64,000 nucleotides of DNA. It comes from JBFLVU01 sp037444825 (GTDB lineage Bacteria > Acidobacteriota > UBA4820 > DSQY01). The position numbers and the translations under genes were made by a program. The notes beneath the pieces were generated by a model, which was not told the DNA's origin, did not search any database, and saw nothing but the letters and a program-made list of their open reading frames with translations. Shown piece after piece: positions 1-8,236 of the stretch. The stretch spans positions 1 through 64,000 of the forward strand of contig JBBILR010000014.1 of the NCBI GenBank assembly GCA_037444825.1, given 5' to 3'. Within the stretch, counting starts at the first letter, position 1; every line of letters begins with the position of its first letter.

Positions 1-1061
1 AGGCGGTCGGAGATGCGGCCGATGATGGCCTGAAGCTCGGGCAGGGTCTCCTCGAAGGCCTCCACGAGGCGGGGGTCGAAGGCCCGCCCCGAAAGGCTCC
101 GGATCTCCTCCACCGCCGCTTCCATCCGCCAGGGCTCTTTGTAGGGCCGCTTGGAGAGGAGGGCGTCGAAGACGTCGCAGAGGGCCACGATGCGTCCCTC
201 CATGGGAATCTCCTCTCCCCGGAGCCCCTGGGGGTACCCCTGGCCGTCCCACCGCTCGTGGTGGGTGAGGGCGATCTCCGCCGCCGCCCGCATGATGGCC
301 GAATCGTGGCCGGAGAGCAGGTCGAAGCCGATGCGGGTGTGCCGCCGCATGACCTCCCACTCCTCCCCGCTGAGGGGCCCCTCCTTGAGGAGGATCCGGT
401 CGGGGATGCCGATCTTCCCGATGTCGTGCATGGGGCTGGCGGAGAGGACCAGCTCCGCTTCTTCCCGGGAGAGGCCGGCCCCCCGGGCCAGGGCCCCCGA
501 GAACTGGCTGATCCGGAGGATGTGCAGGCCCGTCCCCTCGTCCCGAAACTCCACCGCCCGGCTCAGCCGGTGGATGATCTCCAGCCGGGTTCGGCGAAGC
601 TCCTCCGTGCGCTCGCGGACCTTTTCCTCGAGGATCCGGTTCTGCTCTTGGAGGTCCTTGTATAGTAAGCGGGTTTCCAACAGGATCCGGACGCGGGAGA
701 GCACCTCCAGCCGGTCCAGGGGCTTGGTGAGGAAGTCCCGGGCCCCGGAGGCCAGGGCCCTCAGCCGCGTTTCCCTCGAGACGTCGGCGGTGAGGACCAG
801 GATGCCGAGGTAACCCCCGCCGTCTCTCGTCTGGAGGGCCTCCAGCACCTCGAAGCCGTCGGGGGGGGGCATGTGGAGGTCCAGCAGGAGGAGGTCCGGC
901 TGGAAGGCGGCCACGAGGGGCACGGCCTCCCGGGAGTCGGTGATGGACAGGGTGTGGTTGAACCCCTCCGAGGCGAGGAGCCGCTCCAGCAGCCGGATGT
1001 TGGGCTCCTCGTCGTCCACGATGAGGATCCGAGCCTCCCGAAGCCGCTCCTCGGAAATCAT
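1..1061 (-). CDS. Response regulator with HD-GYP domain (c-di-GMP phosphodiesterase type), partial
   Basis: The protein probably hydrolyses cyclic di-GMP in response to phosphorylation by the partner kinase just upstream. The first ~125 residues form a receiver domain, with the acidic pair D16/D17, the phospho-acceptor D61 in LLLLDLHMP, and the conserved lysine in FLTKPLD. A short coiled-coil linker (about 135-160, ending EKVRERTEELRR) follows. An HD-GYP domain then shows MHDIGKIGIPD near residue 210 and HHERWDGQGYP near 265, so the metal-binding HD and the GYP signature are both present. The ATG overlaps the stop of the hybrid kinase gene by four bases, which implies translational coupling. 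The reading frame is open to base 1, so the C-terminus lies outside the window; at least 353 residues are visible. Domain calls are firm. Phosphodiesterase activity is inferred from the family. Confidence 0.93.
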   Translation of the reverse strand, partial: MISEERLREARILIVDDEEPNIRLLERLLASEGFNHTLSITDSREAVPLVAAFQPDLLLLDLHMPPPDGFEVLEALQTRDGGGYLGILVLTADVSRETRLRALASGARDFLTKPLDRLEVLSRVRILLETRLLYKDLQEQNRILEEKVRERTEELRRTRLEIIHRLSRAVEFRDEGTGLHILRISQFSGALARGAGLSREEAELVLSASPMHDIGKIGIPDRILLKEGPLSGEEWEVMRRHTRIGFDLLSGHDSAIMRAAAEIALTHHERWDGQGYPQGLRGEEIPMEGRIVALCDVFDALLSKRPYKEPWRMEAAVEEIRSLSGRAFDPRLVEAFEETLPELQAIIGRISDR

Positions 1062-2923
1062 GGGACCCCTCCCGCGGCGCCCCGGCCGGCCTTTTCCTCC
1101 CCCAGGGCGTCGTCCAGGGCCTCCAGGAAGCGCCCGATGTCCAAAGGCTTCGTGAGGTAGGCCGAGACGCCCCGCTCCAAGACCCGGGAGACTTCGTGGG
1201 GCATGGCGCTGGCGCTGACCACCACCACGGGGGGAAGGGACGCACCCTCCCGCTGCAGGGCTTCGAGGATCTCCAGGCCGTTTCCGTCGGGCAGGTGGAG
1301 GTCCAAGAGCAGCACGGAGGGCCGCTGGCGAAGCGCCTCCTGCAACCCCTCCCGGACGGTGGCGGCGACGCGGAGGGTGAGTTCCGGCCGTCGCTCCAAG
1401 ATTCTCCTCACGAGGGCCACGTTGGCCCCGTCGTCCTCCACGTACAGGACGCTTCTCCTCGCCTCCCGGGCGGCGGTCTCCGCAAGGGAGAGGGTCCCCG
1501 CCGGTCCGCGGGCAATGCCCCCTTCCTCCCGCCCGGCCGGAGCGGTCGGGAGAAGGAGGGTGAAACGGCTCCCCACCCCGGGCGTGCTCTCCACCCTCAG
1601 GTCGCCCCCCATGAGGCGGGCCAGCTTCCGGGAGAGGGAGAGGCCGATTCCGGTCCCCGGGATCCCCTTCCGGTCGGCGTCGAGACGCTCGAAGGGCTCG
1701 AAGATCCGCTCCGCCTCCCCGGCCTCCATGCCGGGCCCCGTGTCGGCCACCGAGAGGGCCACGAGGTCCCCCTCCCGCCGGACGGCCACCCGGACCTGGC
1801 CCTCCTCCCGGTTGTACTTCACGGCGTTGGAGAGGAGGTTCAAGAGGATCTGCCGAAGGCGGACGGGGTCTCCCACGGCCCAGGGGACCCTCCCTTCGGG
1901 CGGTTCCGCAATCAGGGCCACGGAGCGCTCCCGGGCCGCGGGCCCCAAGGTCCGCAGGCACTCCTCCAGCAGGGGGGCGGGATCCAAGGGGACGGTGGCC
2001 ACCTCCAGCCGTCCCGCCTCCACCCGGGCGAGGTCGAGGATCTCTCCGATGAGGCCCAACAGGTGCCGGGCGGAGCCCAGAACCGTCTCCAGGGCCTCCC
2101 GCTGGCCCGCCGTGGGCGGCTCCCTCCGGTCGGTGAGGAGGAGCTCCGTGAAGCCCAAGATGGCGTTGAGGGGGGTCCTCAGCTCGTGGCTCATGCGCGA
2201 GAGGAACTCGGACTTGGCCCGGTTGGCCCGCTCCGCCTCGGACCTGGCCCGCTCGAGGTCCTCGAGGGTTCGGCTCCGCGCTTCCGACTCCTCCGCCAGG
2301 CGCCGGGCGGCGGCGGAGATCTGCTGGTTTTTCCGGAGGAGAAGCCGCTCGTAGTCCCCCCGGAGCACCTCGAAGGCGTAGATGAGGAGGGAGACCACCA
2401 CGTAACTCACGAAGCCCTGGCGGAGGACCGCCGGCGGGTAGGGGAGGACCACGAGCCCCGCCTCCGAGAGCGCGAACGCCCCGCCCAGGAGGACCATGCT
2501 GGCCCCCACCCAGGCCCAACCTCCCCGGCTTCCCTTGAGGTAGAAGGCCGCCGCCGGCATACAGAACCACCAGAAGAGGCCCGTCCCGGCCACGCCTCCC
2601 GAAAAGAGCAGGGCCGCCAGGAGGCCGAGGGTCAGGCACAATCCCAGGTTCACGGCCAGCCGGAGGTTCTGGGTGAGGCGCAGGAAGAGAAGGAGCCCCA
2701 GGGTGAGCCCCCCGAAGATCAGTTCGACGACCCCTAGGAGCGGCTTGACCTCCCATTCGGGGCCCAGGAGGTGGTAGAGGCCGAAGACCACCATGGCCAG
2801 GAGGTTGATGAACCCGAAAATGTTCAGGTAGGTGCCCCGGCGCAGGCCGGCGCTCCGGCCGGAGGAGAGGGCTTTCGCCTCCTGCCGGTCCTCGGGCGGA
2901 CGGACTTCCCATTCCTCCGCCAC
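1058..2923 (-). CDS. Hybrid sensor histidine kinase with membrane sensor and C-terminal receiver
   Basis: 621 residues from a GTG start preceded by a GGGAGG ribosome site. This start is chosen because the minus-strand frame stays open far upstream into antisense of the next gene. The N-terminal part has about six hydrophobic segments (residues ~32-190) with no large periplasmic loop, followed by a coiled coil. The HisKA domain has the phospho-acceptor His in SHELRTPLNAILGF (around 244). The HATPase domain shows NLLSNAVKYN, DTGPGM and GTGIGLSLS. The C-terminal receiver has the phospho-Asp in LLLDLHLPDGNG (around 538). The signal sensed is unknown. It probably feeds the overlapping HD-GYP regulator, directly or by relay through its own receiver; that wiring is inference. 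Confidence 0.92.
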   Translation of the reverse strand: MAEEWEVRPPEDRQEAKALSSGRSAGLRRGTYLNIFGFINLLAMVVFGLYHLLGPEWEVKPLLGVVELIFGGLTLGLLLFLRLTQNLRLAVNLGLCLTLGLLAALLFSGGVAGTGLFWWFCMPAAAFYLKGSRGGWAWVGASMVLLGGAFALSEAGLVVLPYPPAVLRQGFVSYVVVSLLIYAFEVLRGDYERLLLRKNQQISAAARRLAEESEARSRTLEDLERARSEAERANRAKSEFLSRMSHELRTPLNAILGFTELLLTDRREPPTAGQREALETVLGSARHLLGLIGEILDLARVEAGRLEVATVPLDPAPLLEECLRTLGPAARERSVALIAEPPEGRVPWAVGDPVRLRQILLNLLSNAVKYNREEGQVRVAVRREGDLVALSVADTGPGMEAGEAERIFEPFERLDADRKGIPGTGIGLSLSRKLARLMGGDLRVESTPGVGSRFTLLLPTAPAGREEGGIARGPAGTLSLAETAAREARRSVLYVEDDGANVALVRRILERRPELTLRVAATVREGLQEALRQRPSVLLLDLHLPDGNGLEILEALQREGASLPPVVVVSASAMPHEVSRVLERGVSAYLTKPLDIGRFLEALDDALGEEKAGRGAAGGVP

Positions 2924-2968
2924 CTCGACCCTCCCGGCCCCCCCGGGCCTCCGCGTGCCGCTGGACCC

Positions 2969-2997
2969 AATGTAGGCCCTGTCCACGAGAGGGTCAA
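2969..2997 (-). promoter_or_regulatory. Promoter of the kinase/HD-GYP pair
   Basis: On the minus strand TTGACC (2992-2997) and TACATT (2969-2974) are separated by exactly 17 bases. They lie 46 bases upstream of the GTG chosen for the kinase. The 215-base gap to the aspartyl protease gene holds no other clear feature. Confidence 0.6.
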
Positions 2998-3138
2998 GAA
3001 ACTGGATACTCGGTTCTCCTGTCCGCGGCTGGAAGGAGGGGAGGGCCCGAGCCCCCTTTTTCCCCTCCGCCGGTTTCCAAGGGATGGGGGTGCGCTCGTG
3101 GCCATCGGGGACGCGGGCCTGCCGTGGCGCGTCGCGGT

Positions 3139-4614
3139 TCAGTCGTAGGGGACGAGGGTGACCCGGCAGGCGGGGCCGTCGAAGACCATCTTGTAGTCGT
3201 TGAGGACGTCCCGCCCGAGGATGCCGTACAGCGGGACGGGGAAGCGGTCGGGGATGTCGGTGACGAAGATCACCCGGCGCTCGTACCGGCGCGGACCTAA
3301 CTCGAAGAAGACCTGCTCCGCCACGCCGGAGGTGAAGCCCCCCGACTGGCCCAGGCCGTAGAGTTTTCCGTACTTGCCGGTGTTGGCGCGGATGCCGATC
3401 CGGGCGGCGAAGCGCCGGGAGAGGAGGGTGAGGGGAGCCCCGGTGTCCAGCAGGAAGGGAAAGGGGCCCCTTCCGGCCAGCTTCACGGGGACGAGCGGCA
3501 CCGCACGGTACCAGAGGACGGGCAGGGTGAACCCCTCCTGGCCCAGCAGGGTGGAGGGGGGCGTCCCCGGGGGGTGGACCTCGAAGACGCCCCCGCGGCG
3601 GTCGTAGAGGACGCAGGCCGAGAGGAAGGGCCAGAGGCCCACGTAGCCCGCCTTGTTGCTCCAGAACTCGCTGTCCCGGGGGTTTTCCAGGGCGGGGACC
3701 TTTTCGGCCCGCATCCCCGCGATCTCCAGGGAATCGAGGATCACCACCGGGCGGGCCTGGGTGCCGCGGTACCCCCACCCCTCCACGGCCGACCGGCCCA
3801 CGGGGGAAAGGCCCATCCGGCGGCTCGAGTCTTCGTTGAGGAGCAGGGATTCGCTGCCGGTGTCGAAGGCCATCCAGGTCCCTCGCGTCCCGTTCAGGGT
3901 CACCCGGAGGGAAGGCTCGCCGTAGATCTCCCTCACGGCGGTCTTCCCGGGGAGTTCCAGGCGGGGCCGGCGGCCGCCCCCCGCCTCCAGGATGGCGGTC
4001 CAGAGGGCCACTTCGTTCCGGAGGTCCTCTCGCGCGGGCAGGCGGGCCAGGAGCCCTTGGAGGCGGGAGAGGCGCCGGGCGGGGTCGGGGTCGGTCCGCA
4101 GGGCCGCCGCCTCCGCGGCGGGGGGGACGGGAAGACCCGAGAGCCGGGCCTCGGCGACCCAGGCGGCCACCGTTTCCTCGTCTCCCCGAGCCAGGGCGGC
4201 CGCGGCGGCCTTCTGGAGAGCCTTTTCGGACCACGCGGGATCGCCGAAGGCCGTGCGGTAGGATTCCAGGGCCCCCCGGACGTCGAAGGAGAAGAACCGG
4301 AGGTCGCCCAGGAGGAGGGCCGGCTCGGGGTGGCCGGGGAAGCGGTGGGCGAGATCCTCGGCCGATGCCAGCGCCTCGGGCCAGAGCCCCCGTTCCAGCA
4401 GGACTTTGGTGCGGGCGATGGCGAGGCGCAGGTCGCCGGGGTCGGCGGCGGCCAGGGCGTCCAGCAAGGGGGCCGCCTCGTCGAACCGCTGTTCCTGCAA
4501 GAGGGCCAGGGCCCGGGCCCGGGTCTCCTGGGACGGGGGGACCTGGCCCTGGAACCCCCCCAAAGCCCACAGAAGGACTCCGGAAAGCCCCAAGGCCCAT
4601 CGTCGGGTGACCAC
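3139..4614 (-). CDS. Secreted TPR-containing retropepsin-like aspartyl protease
   Basis: 491 residues from a GTG start with GGGAGG upstream. An N-terminal hydrophobic stretch (about residues 8-22) looks like a signal peptide. Residues ~30-150 read as TPR-type helical repeats (ALALLQEQRFDEAAPLLDAL and following). Two catalytic-type motifs, AFDTGSESLLL (around 248) and FLLDTGAPLTLL (around 386), place the C-terminal half in the retropepsin-like aspartyl protease superfamily (PF13650/PF13975 type). Two DTG motifs in one chain suggest a complete pepsin-like active site rather than a dimer. It is divergent from tolQ and probably periplasmic. Substrate unknown. Alternative: a non-catalytic protease-like carrier domain. 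Confidence 0.8.
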   Translation of the reverse strand: MVTRRWALGLSGVLLWALGGFQGQVPPSQETRARALALLQEQRFDEAAPLLDALAAADPGDLRLAIARTKVLLERGLWPEALASAEDLAHRFPGHPEPALLLGDLRFFSFDVRGALESYRTAFGDPAWSEKALQKAAAAALARGDEETVAAWVAEARLSGLPVPPAAEAAALRTDPDPARRLSRLQGLLARLPAREDLRNEVALWTAILEAGGGRRPRLELPGKTAVREIYGEPSLRVTLNGTRGTWMAFDTGSESLLLNEDSSRRMGLSPVGRSAVEGWGYRGTQARPVVILDSLEIAGMRAEKVPALENPRDSEFWSNKAGYVGLWPFLSACVLYDRRGGVFEVHPPGTPPSTLLGQEGFTLPVLWYRAVPLVPVKLAGRGPFPFLLDTGAPLTLLSRRFAARIGIRANTGKYGKLYGLGQSGGFTSGVAEQVFFELGPRRYERRVIFVTDIPDRFPVPLYGILGRDVLNDYKMVFDGPACRVTLVPYD

Positions 4615-4689
4615 GGCTGCGCGCCTCCCGCTTCTTCAGCGGCCGGGGAGGGGAGGGGCTTCCCCCCGGCCCCGCTTTCCCGTAGGGAG

Positions 4690-4712
4690 TATAATCTCCC
4701 CTTTGGTAGGAG
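4690..4712 (+). promoter_or_regulatory. tolQ -10 box and ribosome site
   Basis: A perfect TATAAT lies at 4690-4695 in otherwise very GC-rich DNA, with no good -35 box 17 bases upstream. GGTAGGAGG follows and places the tolQ start at the ATG 4719 rather than at a GTG inside the ribosome site. Confidence 0.55.
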
Positions 4713-4718
4713 GTGCCG

Positions 4719-5432
4719 ATGGTCCTTCCCCTGGCCGCCGCCAGCATCACCGAAATGCTCGCCCACTCGGGAGTCGTGGCCAAAGCGGTCCTGCTCGTTC
4801 TGCTGGCCTTCTCCCTGGTCTCCTGGACCATCATGATCGACCGTTTCGTGAACTACCGGCGCCTGCGCCGGCGGTCGCAGGACTTCTACGAGGTCCTCCG
4901 CAACGCCCAGCGGATCACGGACATGCTGGTGGCCGCCAAGTCGGCCAAGGACTCGCCCCTCCGGGAGATCTTCCTGGAGACCTACCGGGAACTCCACGAC
5001 CAGGTGAAAGACCAGGCGGGGACGGGGGGCGCCTCCTCGGGGGCGGGTTCGGAGGGGCGGCCCCAGATCCGCCACGGCGAGAACCTGGAGCGGACCATCG
5101 AGCGGGTGATGCGGGACCAAACCATTCTTTTGGAGGCGGGCCTGGCCTTCCTGGCCACCTGCGCCACGGCCACCCCCTTCATCGGCCTCTTCGGAACCGT
5201 GTGGGGGATCATGGAAGCCTTCCGGGCCATCGGGGTTTCCGGCAGCGCCACCCTGGCCTCGGTGGCCCCCGGCATCTCCGAGGCGCTCGTCACCACCGCC
5301 GCCGGCCTCTTCGCCGCCGTCCCGGCCCTCATCGGCTACAACCTCCTGGGCCGCAAGGTGAAGACCTTCCACGCCTACATGGAGCAGTTCGGCTTGGACC
5401 TCACCAACTTCCTCATGAACCGCTTTGCCTGA
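4719..5432 (+). CDS. tolQ: TolQ/ExbB-family proton channel protein
   Basis: 237 residues. This is the inner-membrane stator subunit of a Tol-Pal or ExbB-ExbD type motor that uses proton motive force to energise the outer membrane. A first transmembrane helix lies near residues 19-40 (VVAKAVLLVLLAFSLVSWTI). A cytoplasmic loop follows, then two helices carrying the family signature GLAFLATCATATPFIGLFGTVWGIM and the AGLFAAVPALIGYNLL segment. The loop has a Gly/Ser-rich low-complexity insert around residues 103-116. No tolR or exbD follows; the next gene is a TIGR02757-type protein whose start overlaps the tolQ stop. The choice of TolQ over ExbB rests on overall resemblance only. Confidence 0.85.
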   Translation: MVLPLAAASITEMLAHSGVVAKAVLLVLLAFSLVSWTIMIDRFVNYRRLRRRSQDFYEVLRNAQRITDMLVAAKSAKDSPLREIFLETYRELHDQVKDQAGTGGASSGAGSEGRPQIRHGENLERTIERVMRDQTILLEAGLAFLATCATATPFIGLFGTVWGIMEAFRAIGVSGSATLASVAPGISEALVTTAAGLFAAVPALIGYNLLGRKVKTFHAYMEQFGLDLTNFLMNRFA

Positions 5433-6321
5433 GACCCGCCGCGAAGGCCTCTTCGCCGCCCTGGCGGCGCTGGAGGGGCGCGTCCGGCCCCAGGGCCTTG
5501 AGACCGACCCGGTCCGCTTTCCCCGGCGGTTCCGGGACCGGGACGACCGGGAGGCCGCCGCCCTGCTGGCCGCCCTGTACGCCTACGGCCACGTGAGGTC
5601 CATGGGGGCTTTTCTGGAAGGGCTCTTCGGCCTTCTGGGACCCCGTCCGGCCCGGGTCCTTCGGGAAGGGCCGCACCCCCCGGTCCCCGCCTACCGGTTT
5701 CAGACCTCCGCCGACGGCCGGGCCTTGCTCCACGGGGTGGGGCGCCTGTTGAGGCGCCACGGTACGTTGGAGGCGGCCTTCGCCGCCGGGGCAGGGGACC
5801 CGGAGGAGAGGCTGGAGGCCTTCGCGCGGAGTCTTCGGGAGGCCTGCGGCAGAGATTCGGCGGGCCTCCGCCACCTCCTGCCCCTGCCCTCGAGCGGCTC
5901 GGCCTGCAAGCGGTGGCGGCTCTTCCTGCGGTGGGTGGTGAGGCCCGACGACGGCGTGGACTTGGGGCTCTGGACCGTCCTTCGCCCCGCGGACCTGGTG
6001 GTCCCCCTGGACACCCACCTCGCGCGCCTGGCCAGGGTCCTGGGCCTCTCCCGCCGCCGGAGCGACGACGCCGTCCGGGCGCGGGAGGTCACGGAGGCGC
6101 TGAGGGCCCTCTGCCCCCAGGATCCCCTCCGCTTCGATTTTCCGCTGGCCCACGCCGGCATCCAGAAGCTGTGCCGGGGGCGCTTCGACGCCTCCGCCTG
6201 CCCCGCCTGCCCTCTCCGGCCCCACTGCCCCGAGGGCGCGAGGGCCCGGCGGGGGGCCCTCCCCCAAGGGCGCGGGAGCCCCCAGGGCGGGAGGGCGGGG
6301 TCAGGAGCCCGCCGCCGCTGA
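5425..6321 (+). CDS. TIGR02757 (DUF2400) family protein
   Basis: 298 residues, with a TTG start overlapping the last codons of tolQ. No ATG or GTG occurs near the N-terminus, so the start is uncertain. The sequence matches the TIGR02757 family (LYAYGHVRSMGAFLEGLF, LFLRWVVR, VVPLDTHLARLARVLGL). The C-terminus has C-x8-C-x2-C-x5-C type spacing (GRFDASACPACPLRPHC), reminiscent of the iron-sulfur loop of endonuclease III-type HhH-GPD glycosylases, to which this family is thought to be distantly related. Biochemical function is not established. Its 3' end overlaps the convergent pilT gene by 21 bases. Confidence 0.78.
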   Translation: MPETRREGLFAALAALEGRVRPQGLETDPVRFPRRFRDRDDREAAALLAALYAYGHVRSMGAFLEGLFGLLGPRPARVLREGPHPPVPAYRFQTSADGRALLHGVGRLLRRHGTLEAAFAAGAGDPEERLEAFARSLREACGRDSAGLRHLLPLPSSGSACKRWRLFLRWVVRPDDGVDLGLWTVLRPADLVVPLDTHLARLARVLGLSRRRSDDAVRAREVTEALRALCPQDPLRFDFPLAHAGIQKLCRGRFDASACPACPLRPHCPEGARARRGALPQGRGSPQGGRAGSGARRR

Positions 6322-7743
6322 TCCTTCGGCCATGTCCAGCGGGATCTTGTGGCGCTCGAAGAGGGCCCGGAGGCCCGCCTTGTCCACGCTCTTGACGTAG
6401 GCCTCCTTGGGATCCACCACGTTCCGCTTCACCAGGTCCAGCAGGGAGTCGTTGAGGGTGGTGTTGCCCTGGGCCTTCTGCGTCTGCATGAGGGAAGGGA
6501 TCTGGAAGGTCTTGCCCTCCCGGATGAGGTTGGATATGGAGGGGTTGACCAGGAGGACCTCCAGGGCGGCGACGCGCCCGCCCCCGATCTTCCGGCACAG
6601 CGTTTGGGCGATGACGCCCTTGAGGCTCTCGGAGAGCATGACCCGCACCTGGGCCTGCCGGTCGGCGGGGAACTGGTCGATGATCCGGTCGATGGTGGAA
6701 GGGGCGGTGGTGGTGTGGAGGGTGCCGAAGACCAAATGCCCCGTCTCGGCGGTCTCCAGGGCGATGGCGATGGTCTCCAGGTCCCGCATCTCCCCCACGA
6801 GGACGATGTCGGGGTCCTCCCGGAGGGCCGCCCGCAGGGCCCGCTTGAAGCTCTGCGTGTGGACCCCCACCTCCCGCTGGTTGATGAGGCATTTCCGGTT
6901 GGGATGGACGAACTCCACGGGGTCCTCGATGGTGACGATGTGGTCGGTCCGGTGGTGGTTGATGAAGTTCACCAGAGCCGCCAGGGTGGTGGACTTCCCC
7001 GACCCCGTGGGCCCGGTGACGAGGACGAGGCCCTTGGAGAGCCAGCAGAGGTCCACCACCGGCTGGGGAAGCCCCAGAGCCTCCACCGTGGGCACCTCCG
7101 AAGGGATCTGCCGGAAGACCGCCCCCATCCCCAGGCGGTCCTGGAAGAAGTTCACGCGGAAACGGGCCAGGCCTTCGATGGCGTAGGCGAAGTCGGTGTC
7201 GCGGGTCTCCTCGAACTCCTCCCGGTTGCGCAGCGGGCAGATGGGGAGGAGGAGCCCCCGGACCTCCTCGGCGGTGAGGGCCGGCCTTCCCTCCAGGCGC
7301 ACCATGGTGCCGTCCACCCGAAGGAAGGGCGGCTCCCCCGTGCTGACGTGCAGATCCGAGGCGCCGCGGCGGACCATCTCGTACAGGAGCGCGTCCAGGG
7401 GGCCCGCGCCGGGGGGCGCCCCGGCCTGTGCGGCGGCATGGCGCGCCGGCTCGGGCACGGCGGGGACGATCCGGGCCAGGAGGCCCGAGGCGGTGAAGTC
7501 CACGGTGACGCCGTAGGCCCCGTAGGAGAAGCGGCAGGGGCGCAGTTCGTCCAGGGCCGGGACGGCCTCCGCGGGGGCCATCTCCTTCAGGAAGGCCAGG
7601 AGGGTGGCCTGGGGCAGGGCCTGCTTGGCCACGGTCCGCATCCCCGCGGCCGTCTCGAAGTAGGGGACCTCCCCCGCCGGAAGGACGAGGGCGGCGGCGC
7701 CGGCCGGGCCCATGGCGGAGAGAAGCTTATCCAGCGTGGCCAT
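6301..7743 (-). CDS. pilT: PilT-type twitching motility ATPase
   Basis: 480 residues; a hexameric cytoplasmic ATPase that depolymerises type IV pili. The PilT core runs from about residue 115 (DALLYEMVRRGASDLHVS) and shows Walker A GPTGSGKSTT near 242, an Asp-box-like EDPVEF near 268, Walker B-region GEMRDLETI near 316, and the His-box HLVFGTLHT. The first ~115 residues are an extra N-terminal domain not found in standard ~345-residue PilT, of unknown role. The ATG has GGAGGAACC upstream inside the preceding gene, which overlaps it by 17 bases, so expression is coupled to that gene and perhaps to ftsK. A PilU-like paralogue is an alternative reading. Confidence 0.9.
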   Translation of the reverse strand: MATLDKLLSAMGPAGAAALVLPAGEVPYFETAAGMRTVAKQALPQATLLAFLKEMAPAEAVPALDELRPCRFSYGAYGVTVDFTASGLLARIVPAVPEPARHAAAQAGAPPGAGPLDALLYEMVRRGASDLHVSTGEPPFLRVDGTMVRLEGRPALTAEEVRGLLLPICPLRNREEFEETRDTDFAYAIEGLARFRVNFFQDRLGMGAVFRQIPSEVPTVEALGLPQPVVDLCWLSKGLVLVTGPTGSGKSTTLAALVNFINHHRTDHIVTIEDPVEFVHPNRKCLINQREVGVHTQSFKRALRAALREDPDIVLVGEMRDLETIAIALETAETGHLVFGTLHTTTAPSTIDRIIDQFPADRQAQVRVMLSESLKGVIAQTLCRKIGGGRVAALEVLLVNPSISNLIREGKTFQIPSLMQTQKAQGNTTLNDSLLDLVKRNVVDPKEAYVKSVDKAGLRALFERHKIPLDMAEGSAAAGS

Positions 7744-8218
7744 TGGGTTCCTCCAAGATTCGCACCGTCACCACGTGGCGCAGGTTCACGAGGTACAGGT
7801 CCCCCTCGGCCTCCAGGTGGAGGAAGCGGACCCGCCGGTTGAGGAGGTCGGAGACCCGCCGCTCCCCCACGGGGGCGATGGCGTAGACGGTGCCGTCCAG
7901 GGGCTCCCCGTCGGCGAAGACGCACCGGATCTTCTTGGCGGGGGCCGCCTCCCGGTCCCGGTAGAAGATCCACTCCGTTTCCCTCGGGTTCTCCACCTTC
8001 ACCCACCGCACGGCGTCCTTCCGGAGGAAGACCGGCTCGCCGTCCTCCTCCTGGACGGGGAAGAAGGGGGCGGGCCGCTCCAGGAGGTCCGAGACGGTCT
8101 CCGGCCCGCCGTGGCCCTCCGCCCGGTCCGCCAGGAAAACCGTCCGGACCGAGACGGGAAAGGGCGGCACCAGGACCACCACCGTGCCCCTCCCTTTGGG
8201 GATCTTGAAGGATTCCAT
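7727..8218 (-). CDS. Unknown protein with two internal repeats, between ftsK and pilT
   Basis: 163 residues, no family recognised. No signal peptide or membrane segment is visible. The protein looks like two copies of a ~50-residue unit. The first (about 25-75) contains ETVSDLLERPAPFF followed by EEDGEPVFLRKDAVRWVKV. The second (about 98-155) contains RRVSDLLNRRVRFLHL followed by EGDLYLVNLRHVVTV. Each has the pattern VSDLL, then an aromatic strand, an acidic turn and a final beta strand ending in V-x-V. It has a GGAGGGAGCC ribosome site, lies 18 bases after ftsK and overlaps pilT by 17 bases. A role with the pilus or with envelope regulation is only a neighbourhood guess. Confidence 0.75.
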   Translation of the reverse strand: MESFKIPKGRGTVVVLVPPFPVSVRTVFLADRAEGHGGPETVSDLLERPAPFFPVQEEDGEPVFLRKDAVRWVKVENPRETEWIFYRDREAAPAKKIRCVFADGEPLDGTVYAIAPVGERRVSDLLNRRVRFLHLEAEGDLYLVNLRHVVTVRILEEPNGHAG

Positions 8219-8236
8219 GGCTCCCTCCTCGGAAGG

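Noticed and set aside
4713..4715. GTG start for tolQ
   Set aside because: It lies within the ribosome-binding sequence; the ATG at 4719 has proper spacing.
1058..4834. A single 1258-residue minus-strand frame covering the kinase and running to 4834
   Set aside because: Beyond base ~2925 it is antisense or out-of-frame with the aspartyl protease gene, low in normal composition, and the ribosome site and promoter support the GTG at 2923.
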